A DNA stretch of 11,485 nucleotides from an uncultured Streptococcus sp. (GTDB lineage: Bacteria; Bacillota; Bacilli; Lactobacillales; Aerococcaceae), in contig CAJZJI010000007.1 of NCBI GenBank assembly GCA_916049935.1, forward strand, positions 1 to 11,485, given 5' to 3'. Positions within the stretch are counted from its first letter, which is position 1; each line of letters starts with the position of its first letter. Made by a program: the position numbers and the translations under genes. The notes beneath the pieces are model-generated. The model was not told where the DNA came from. It saw only the letters and a program-made list of their open reading frames with translations, and ran no database searches. Shown piece by piece: positions 7,152 through 11,485 of the stretch.

Positions 7152-7174
7152 AATATACCACAGTTTTAAGCTGT
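7152..7174 (-). promoter_or_regulatory. Extended -10 promoter of prsA overlapped by a dyad
   Basis: A minus-strand TGG-TATATT (TATATT at 7157-7152) forms an extended -10; the -35 region is poor (near TAGGAA). The 15-base near-palindrome ACAGCTTAAAACTGT (7174-7160) fills the spacer with one mismatched pair and could bind a regulator. The promoter is likely; the operator is speculative. Confidence 0.5.
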
Positions 7175-7215
7175 TTCCTAATTTTCCACCCATCTCTTAC
7201 TTTTTCTTAACTTTC

Positions 7216-7253
7216 TAAAAAGCAAAAGAGCCAGGACCTATCTCCTGACTCTT
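7216..7253 (-). terminator. Terminator of the LysM/3D protein gene
   Basis: Minus-strand AAGAGTCAGGA (7253-7243) pairs with TCCTGGCTCTT (7236-7226), 11 bp with one G-U, loop GATAGG, followed by a T-rich tract (TTGCTTTTT). It lies 35 bases after the stop codon. Confidence 0.9.
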
Positions 7254-7287
7254 CGGTAAGTTAAGTTTAGTTCAAAAAATAGTGTGA

Positions 7288-8079
7288 TTATTGTAATACA
7301 CGAATTGTGATTGTACGACGTCCGAAGTTATAAACGTCTGATAAGTTTACTAAGTGAACGTCAATTCTATTTCCGTAGATTGCGCCACCTGTATCTGCAG
7401 CACGGAATACTCCATAACCTGGAATTTCAACATATGATCCTAATGGAATAACGCTTGGGTCAACCGCAATCACGTTTGGTTCACTAACAAGGTTTGTTCC
7501 ATCAGCTGTGTAGTTTGATAAACCAGCTTCGTTATATGAGTACGCTGTTGCTTCAACTGTTAAGTAGTAACCACCTTGGCTTGATGAAGCTGCAGCAGCT
7601 TGAGTTGTTTGAGTTGCCTCTGTTGCTTGAGCAGCTTGAGTAGTTTCTGCTGCTTGAGTAGTTTCTGCTGCTTGTGTTGTCGCTTCAGTTGTTTCTACTT
7701 CTTTCACTTCGTTGTTGTTTTGAACACGGTATGAGTGTTGTTCTGTTCCGTTATCAACGGTTACTTCTTTTTGGTCCGCTGAGAAACGTAACACTGTACC
7801 TGGGTAAATAAGGTTTGCATCTTGAATTTCGTTCACTTGAACTAATGTATCTAATGATGCACCAGTTGCTTCAGAAATTACTGATAATGTGTCTCCCCAT
7901 TTAATTGTGTACTCTTGTACACCTTTATCGTCTGTTTTAACATCTTGTTTTACTTGTTCTACAGTACGTGCTGTCCATTCTACTTCGTTTGCACTTGCTG
8001 TAGTTGCTGAAAATCCTGCAAAACTAAATAAAGCAAGTGATGCTGTCACCATCATGAATTGTTTCTTGATTGGTTTCAT
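7288..8079 (-). CDS. Secreted LysM and 3D-domain cell-wall protein
   Basis: A 263-residue exported protein that probably binds and cuts or remodels peptidoglycan. In order: Sec signal peptide (about 1-30, likely cut after ATTASA), a LysM domain at about 56-99 (YTIKWGDTLSVISEATG...VNEI...IYPGTVL), a low-complexity linker at 124-169 rich in T, A, Q and E with ETTQAA repeats, and a C-terminal 3D domain at about 171-262. The three aspartates naming the domain are present: D207 (VIAVDPSVIPLG), D229 (AADTGG) and D240 (NRIDVHL). The fold is related to MltA-type lytic transglycosylases and the YocH/Sps stationary-phase wall proteins. The ribosome binding site (AAAGGA) is close to the ATG, only about 4 bases. 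It is a single-gene unit. Domain calls are strong; catalytic activity is inferred from the family. Confidence 0.93.
   Translation of the reverse strand: MKPIKKQFMMVTASLALFSFAGFSATTASANEVEWTARTVEQVKQDVKTDDKGVQEYTIKWGDTLSVISEATGASLDTLVQVNEIQDANLIYPGTVLRFSADQKEVTVDNGTEQHSYRVQNNNEVKEVETTEATTQAAETTQAAETTQAAQATEATQTTQAAAASSSQGGYYLTVEATAYSYNEAGLSNYTADGTNLVSEPNVIAVDPSVIPLGSYVEIPGYGVFRAADTGGAIYGNRIDVHLVNLSDVYNFGRRTITIRVLQ
7634..7669. repeat. Tandem 18-base repeat in the wall-protein linker
   Basis: Two exact copies of an 18-base unit (7634-7651 and 7652-7669), with a degenerate third copy following, encode ETTQAA repeats between the LysM and 3D domains. Identical copies suggest recent duplication, and copy number may vary between strains. 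Confidence 0.85.
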
Positions 8080-8098
8080 ATTTTCCTTTCCGATTTCC

Positions 8099-8151
8099 GA
8101 CTTTTTCTAAAGTCAAAAACCTCGTTCGCTTGGATTTTTTGGGTTGCGAAC
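8099..8151 (-). promoter_or_regulatory. Two hairpins in the 5' leader of the LysM/3D gene
   Basis: On the minus strand GTTCGC (8151-8146) pairs with GCGAAC (8129-8124) across a 16-base loop, and GACTTT (8114-8109) pairs with AAAGTC (8104-8099) across AGAA. The second hairpin sits directly upstream of the ribosome binding site and could affect mRNA stability or translation. They do not match a riboswitch class I know. Confidence 0.35.
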
Positions 8152-8167
8152 TTATTTGATGCTAATA

Positions 8168-8173
8168 ATGTTA
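8168..8173 (-). promoter_or_regulatory. Possible extended -10 of the LysM/3D gene
   Basis: Minus-strand TGG-TAACAT (TAACAT at 8173-8168) is the best -10 candidate in the spacer and would give a leader of about 80 bases. No convincing -35 is present, so this is weak. Confidence 0.25.
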
Positions 8174-8222
8174 CCACGAATAAAATTGAAAATGTTGATT
8201 TTATGCGGTTTGTTAAGGTCAC

Positions 8223-8426
8223 TTAATTTTTTTGACTTTTTCTGATGTTATTATTACAAATAGATGACAAGAACATATGTTTCTGTAATAGTCGAAACCG
8301 TTCTGTAACACGTTCGTAGAATTTTCTTACAATCTCGGTCATACTTTCTTCATTTATTACACTGTTTTTCGTTCCTTTTTGAGGCAAAAACCTATCAAAT
8401 CGCACTTTTTCATGCATTCGATACAT
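8223..8426 (-). CDS. Doubtful small ORF, 67 residues, no known family
   Basis: Within the 394-base spacer between the LysM/3D gene and the ABC half-transporter gene an ATG at 8426 opens a 67-residue frame. The product is basic (many K and R), has no signal peptide or membrane segment, and holds a possible amphipathic helix at about 29-50. A GGGAGG motif lies 9 bases upstream, but that motif is also the 3' arm of the ABC gene's terminator, and the start codon directly follows the terminator T-run. Codon use differs from the neighbours: AGA, AGG, CGA, CGG and ATA are frequent, whereas the flanking genes prefer CGT. No promoter is evident. More likely a chance frame than a gene, but it fills most of an otherwise unexplained spacer. 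Confidence 0.2.
   Translation of the reverse strand: MYRMHEKVRFDRFLPQKGTKNSVINEESMTEIVRKFYERVTERFRLLQKHMFLSSICNNNIRKSQKN
8281..8308. repeat. Direct repeat TTCTGTAA with 20-bp spacing
   Basis: The 8-base word TTCTGTAA occurs at 8281-8288 and 8301-8308, two helical turns apart. The palindrome AACATATGTT lies immediately to the left, at 8273-8282. The arrangement suggests a protein-binding region upstream of the LysM/3D gene. It also lies within the doubtful small ORF. Confidence 0.35.
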
Positions 8427-8461
8427 CAAAAAAGACCTCCCTATTCATCCATAGGAAGGTC
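8427..8461 (-). terminator. Terminator of the ABC half-transporter gene
   Basis: Minus-strand GACCTTCCTAT (8461-8451) pairs with ATAGGGAGGTC (8444-8434), 11 bp with one G-U, loop GGATGA, followed by six T. It begins 12 bases after the stop codon. Confidence 0.92.
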
Positions 8462-8473
8462 ACTAAACATTCG

Positions 8474-10084
8474 TTAAGCCGTTTGATTTAATTCACTCAT
8501 TTGAATTGTTTGATCGATAGTTTCTTTTAATGCCTCTGGAAGATGGTGCGTTACCCATAGCACTGTCACGCTCTTATCTTCTAGGATTGGTTTTAACACC
8601 TCAATGGTTGTCTTTTCATCTAAGTTGGAGCTGACTTCATCCAGCAAGAAGACTTTTGGTTGTTTCATCAATCCGCGTGCAAAGGCAATGCGTTGCAACT
8701 GACCGCCGGATAGATTTGAATCACCATCGCCTAGAACTGTATCTAATCCCTGTGGTAAGTTTCGTACGATCGAAGCGAGTCCAACTTTTTCAAGAGACGC
8801 CCAAACTTCTTCATCCGTATACTCTTCAGTGAGCGTTACGTTTTCGCGAATGGTTGTCGTGAAGATATGTGGTTTTTGAGCGATATAGACCATTTGACGA
8901 TATAACTCATTATAGGATTGTTTCTTCACATCGACTCCAGCGATTTTCACTTCGCCTAAATACTCCGTTAATTTAGCAGCGATAATATTTAACAGCGTTG
9001 ATTTCCCTGTTCCACTCTCGCCAGTAATCGCGTATTTTTGCCCTTCGTTAAAGCCAAGAGACACATGATTTAAAATCACTTTTTCTCCGTAGTTAAACGA
9101 AACATCCTCCACCTCAATCAGGGTACGCGGTGCCTCTTCTGGCGCTTCCTCTACAAGGGTTGCTGGTTCTAATTGCTCATATTTGTTAAACAACGAATCG
9201 GCACTCTTAATCGAACCAATCTTTTGACTAATATTTCCAAGCACGTTGAAGATGGTACTACTTAATGCCATTGCTGCTAGAATACTCCCGATACTCACTT
9301 CGCCAATATAAGCCAAGTATCCCGTTAAGATGAATACTGAAATTTGGCTAAAGACATTCCCAATACCACCACTAACGGCAACTTTGGCCATCGACTTACT
9401 AAAATCGCGATGCGTATCTCCTACTTCAACCGATTTTTCATGAATTTTTTCTTTTAAATACGCTAGCTTCCGAAAGACGAATAAGGTATCATATCCGCTC
9501 AATAAATCTGAAATGGATTTTGCAAATTTTTCATTGGCTTCTGACACTTTGATGGTTTTTTCTGTTAGTTCTGCTGAGAACAAAGCCGGCAACACGGCCA
9601 TGATGACAATACAGATAGCCGCTAGTAAAACGATAGACCAATGATACATAAACAATGCTACCGCAGAAATGACCGCAGAAATAATTCCTCCAACGACTTC
9701 AAAGGTTGGATTCATCGCATTCCCTTTAATCTGCTCCAAGTCACTTGTAAACCACGAGATGTACGTTTGACTATTCTTTTCATAGAAGCGACCATAAGAT
9801 GTTGCTTCAATCGAATGACTAATACGATCCCTTAACCATGTCGCTACCTTTTGATTAAAGTAGGCTTGATAGCGAATCAACATATATGTAAACAATAGAT
9901 AAAATGCAAAAATAACAACTAAACAAATAGCCTTATAAAAGAAATTATGAATATCCATGTTCACTAAAGTATCTAAAGTCTGCGCATTCACGATACTGGA
10001 TACAAGCTCCGCCCCTGCAATGAGGGTGAGCAACGTAATCATGATGAACACTTCTTTTTTAAATTTCTGAAAAACAACCTTCAT
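8474..10084 (-). CDS. ABC half-transporter with fused permease and ATP-binding domains
   Basis: A 536-residue type-IV (MsbA/LmrA-like) ABC half-transporter, probably an exporter. The ATG at 10084 is chosen because GGAG lies 9 bases upstream; a GTG five codons earlier (10099) has no ribosome binding site. The N-terminal half (about 1-290) shows some six membrane helices in pairs. The ATPase domain has Walker A GESGTGKST (355-363), a Q-loop (IAQKP, Q403), signature LSGGQ (458-462), Walker B VFLLDE with catalytic E483, and an H-switch in WVTHH (H513). All catalytic elements are intact, so a homodimer could hydrolyse ATP, although many Lactobacillales relatives pair with a second half. No partner half-transporter is adjacent, and terminators lie on both sides. 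The substrate (drug, peptide or lipid) cannot be told from sequence. Confidence 0.93.
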   Translation of the reverse strand: MKVVFQKFKKEVFIMITLLTLIAGAELVSSIVNAQTLDTLVNMDIHNFFYKAICLVVIFAFYLLFTYMLIRYQAYFNQKVATWLRDRISHSIEATSYGRFYEKNSQTYISWFTSDLEQIKGNAMNPTFEVVGGIISAVISAVALFMYHWSIVLLAAICIVIMAVLPALFSAELTEKTIKVSEANEKFAKSISDLLSGYDTLFVFRKLAYLKEKIHEKSVEVGDTHRDFSKSMAKVAVSGGIGNVFSQISVFILTGYLAYIGEVSIGSILAAMALSSTIFNVLGNISQKIGSIKSADSLFNKYEQLEPATLVEEAPEEAPRTLIEVEDVSFNYGEKVILNHVSLGFNEGQKYAITGESGTGKSTLLNIIAAKLTEYLGEVKIAGVDVKKQSYNELYRQMVYIAQKPHIFTTTIRENVTLTEEYTDEEVWASLEKVGLASIVRNLPQGLDTVLGDGDSNLSGGQLQRIAFARGLMKQPKVFLLDEVSSNLDEKTTIEVLKPILEDKSVTVLWVTHHLPEALKETIDQTIQMSELNQTA

Positions 10085-10110
10085 ATATACTCGCTCCACT
10101 TCAAAATCTG

Positions 10111-10132
10111 ACTATGCTCATAGTGTAACACT
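10111..10132. repeat. Overlapping palindromes on the ABC half-transporter promoter
   Basis: Two perfect inverted repeats share three bases: ACTATG-CT-CATAGT (10111-10124) and AGTGT-A-ACACT (10122-10132). Together they cover the -10 element and the expected transcription start, the usual place for a repressor operator. I cannot assign a known regulator. Confidence 0.5.
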
Positions 10133-10150
10133 GTCTTAATCCAATGTATA
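10122..10150 (-). promoter_or_regulatory. Promoter of the ABC half-transporter gene
   Basis: Minus-strand -35 TATACA (10150-10145, 4/6 to consensus), 17-bp spacer and -10 TACACT (10127-10122), the latter preceded by TGT as an extended -10. The leader would be about 30 bases. Confidence 0.6.
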
Positions 10151-10164
10151 TAGGACTTTTGTAG

Positions 10165-10203
10165 GAAAATAAAAGAAAAGTGAGGATTTTTAACTCCTCA
10201 CTT
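10165..10203 (-). terminator. Terminator overlapping the stop codon of the ABC-2-like permease gene
   Basis: Minus-strand AAGTGAGGA (10203-10195) pairs perfectly with TCCTCACTT (10186-10178), followed by TTCTTTTATTTT. The TGA stop (10200-10198) lies inside the 5' arm, so a terminating ribosome would cover part of the hairpin. Confidence 0.85.
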
Positions 10204-11259
10204 CCTTACAATTTTTAGTCTTATGCCAATGAACACAATGGAGAAGACCACTCCTACAAAAGCTCCTATCACAAGCGGGACTCCCTGTTGTAGAGCGGGT
10301 AACACACTAATCGATAAAATAGACCCTAACGAATATCCTCCAATACTCAAATATCCAAGGATAAAGAGGACAATCGTCGACACCATCGTATCTTTAATTA
10401 AAGAAAAGAGTAGCATCTGTGCAATGAATAATCCAACAATTGCTAACAATGGATATCCAATCGCAATCAGGATTCCTTGAGTTGCTGAAATAAAGATTGT
10501 TTCCCCATTAGTCACATACGATACAGGAAACAGAAAAATATTCTCTTGAATTAGGATTCCATATGCCACTACAGGCAGAATCACCAGCAGACTAGGAAAA
10601 GCATAAAAGTATTCCAAAGAATAGAGCGTTTCTGTCAATAATTCTTCTTTATTAGAAATCGGCACTACTTCTAGTAGCGTTCGGTGTCGTTGTTTTCTTT
10701 CTAAATATCCCCCAACTTGTACAAGGAAAAGGAAAACAAGGATTCCGTAGCCAAGAAGTTGGAAAATCGTCTGTATAAAATCACCATATTGGTAATAGGT
10801 TTGGTAGGATATCTCTTTTCCAACTAAATAATGGAATAATTGGAGTTTAGCTTTAATTTGCATAGGACTCTCTAACGAATCCGCCCAATCTTGCGACCCA
10901 CGTCCTAGAAGTGACTCAACCAATTCCAATCGCTTTTCATAAATCGGAATCAGACGTTCCGTTTTCCCCTTCACTGTATAAACCCCATTTTCTTGTGCAT
11001 AGGTTTGGTAAAGCGCCTGGAAAGTAGTATTCATCTCTTTCTTTGTATCTTCATCGATCGTCATTTGGTTCTCAAACGAATCTTTCAGATTATCTATCTG
11101 AGCAAATTGTCGTTCAATCACATCTCTTAAGGCCGGTTTCCCTGTAACGTGATGATATCCCATGACAAGCACCGTAACTACTAAGATAAGAAGCGGTATC
11201 TTATAGAAAAATCCTCTTTTCTTTAAATGTATTCTATCTAATTGAACCCATCTACTCAT
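10198..11259 (-). CDS. ABC-2-type transporter permease-like membrane protein
   Basis: A 353-residue membrane protein with the layout of ABC-2-family permeases: a basic start (SRWVQLDRIHLKKRG), helix 1 at about 21-36, a large extracytoplasmic domain (about 37-160, charged and probably helical), then about five further helices near 163-185, 215-235, 255-285, 293-312 and 325-347, ending in a basic tail. It has no ATPase motif, so a partner ATP-binding protein must be encoded elsewhere, most likely beyond the right edge. Its ATG overlaps the stop of the upstream gene (ATGA), and GGAGG lies 6 bases before it, so the two are probably translationally coupled and work together. I assign the superfamily from topology and general feel, not from a diagnostic motif. 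The substrate is unknown. Confidence 0.7.
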   Translation of the reverse strand: MSRWVQLDRIHLKKRGFFYKIPLLILVVTVLVMGYHHVTGKPALRDVIERQFAQIDNLKDSFENQMTIDEDTKKEMNTTFQALYQTYAQENGVYTVKGKTERLIPIYEKRLELVESLLGRGSQDWADSLESPMQIKAKLQLFHYLVGKEISYQTYYQYGDFIQTIFQLLGYGILVFLFLVQVGGYLERKQRHRTLLEVVPISNKEELLTETLYSLEYFYAFPSLLVILPVVAYGILIQENIFLFPVSYVTNGETIFISATQGILIAIGYPLLAIVGLFIAQMLLFSLIKDTMVSTIVLFILGYLSIGGYSLGSILSISVLPALQQGVPLVIGAFVGVVFSIVFIGIRLKIVRK

Positions 11260-11485
11260 ACCGAACCTCCTCGTCTATGACGCTCTTGCCAGCATGAAGT
11301 TCCAACTGTCAACATGAAGAACACGAATGCTCCTACAAGTAAACTGGCACATCCGTTTGAAATCGTAAACGTACCCGTCGCGTAAAAATCATCTTTCATT
11401 CCTTGGATGACAGAGCCAAAGTTTACATAGTACAGTGGCAACTTGTCTGCAAAAGAAGAATAAATCTTCATGGAACGGAAGATAG
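11256..11485 (-). CDS. 3' end of a membrane protein gene, probably a partner ABC permease
   Basis: Only the last 75 or so codons are inside the window; the frame stays open through the right edge. An internal ATG at 11471 has no ribosome binding site, so I read this as a truncated longer gene. The visible part has a polar, probably extracytoplasmic stretch (FADKLPLYYVNFGS...), one hydrophobic helix (about ASLLVGAFVFFMLTVG) and a short arginine-rich cytoplasmic tail (QERHRRGGSV). This resembles the C-terminal end of a multi-helix permease. The TGA stop overlaps the next gene's ATG by four bases, pointing to an operon encoding two permease subunits. Alternatively the two frames could be halves of one gene broken by a frameshift, but the good ribosome binding site between them argues for two genes. 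Confidence 0.6.
   Translation of the reverse strand, partial: IFRSMKIYSSFADKLPLYYVNFGSVIQGMKDDFYATGTFTISNGCASLLVGAFVFFMLTVGTSCWQERHRRGGSV

Noticed and set aside
8080..8200. Cyclic-di-AMP (ydaO-type) riboswitch before the LysM/3D gene
   Set aside because: Such riboswitches often control wall-remodelling genes, but the conserved core sequences and the multi-helix layout are not visible here; there are only two simple hairpins.
10085..10099. GTG start of the ABC half-transporter at 10099
   Set aside because: No ribosome binding site precedes it, and the GGAG used by the ATG at 10084 lies within those five codons.
10198..11485. One frameshifted permease gene instead of two genes
   Set aside because: The ATGA overlap comes with a well-spaced GGAGG, and the second frame starts like a normal permease. 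This is not fully excluded, because the upstream gene is cut.

Overview
The window looks like chromosomal DNA of a low-GC Gram-positive bacterium of the order Lactobacillales. The reasons are AT-rich sequence, strong GGAGG-type ribosome binding sites, Gram-positive lipoprotein signals (three LAAC lipoboxes), PrsA, a LysM/3D wall protein, and a T-box leader on a methionine-uptake gene. A Carnobacteriaceae relative such as Granulicatella is my guess, not a demonstrated identity. No transposon, prophage, CRISPR array, tRNA or rRNA is visible, and every convincing gene lies on the minus strand.

In transcription order (right to left) the layout is as follows. First come the 3' end of a membrane-protein gene and an overlapping (ATGA) gene for a six-helix ABC-2-like permease, ending in a terminator. 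Next is a solitary ABC half-transporter (fused membrane and ATPase domains) with its own promoter, overlapping palindromes and a terminator. A 394-base spacer follows, with a doubtful small ORF, direct repeats and leader hairpins. Then come a secreted LysM + 3D-domain wall protein, the foldase lipoprotein PrsA, and a T-box riboswitch with an AUG specifier driving the MetQ-type lipoprotein gene. After these are an unrecognised lipoprotein, an NCS2 purine permease with PurBox-like repeats upstream, and finally tex, cut by the left edge.

Almost every gene is its own transcription unit: seven factor-independent terminators can be drawn, one of them inside the T-box. The only clear operon is the overlapping pair at the right edge. 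tex probably depends on a weak local promoter or on read-through from the permease gene.

Functionally this is a housekeeping stretch of envelope and transport genes: nucleobase uptake, methionine uptake, secreted-protein folding, wall remodelling and ABC export. I see no clear new multi-gene system. The points most worth a second look are the methionine T-box on a metQ with no metN/metI beside it and a divergent binding-pocket loop, the tandem PurBox-like sites, the unidentified coiled-coil lipoprotein, and the overlapping palindromes on the ABC half-transporter promoter.
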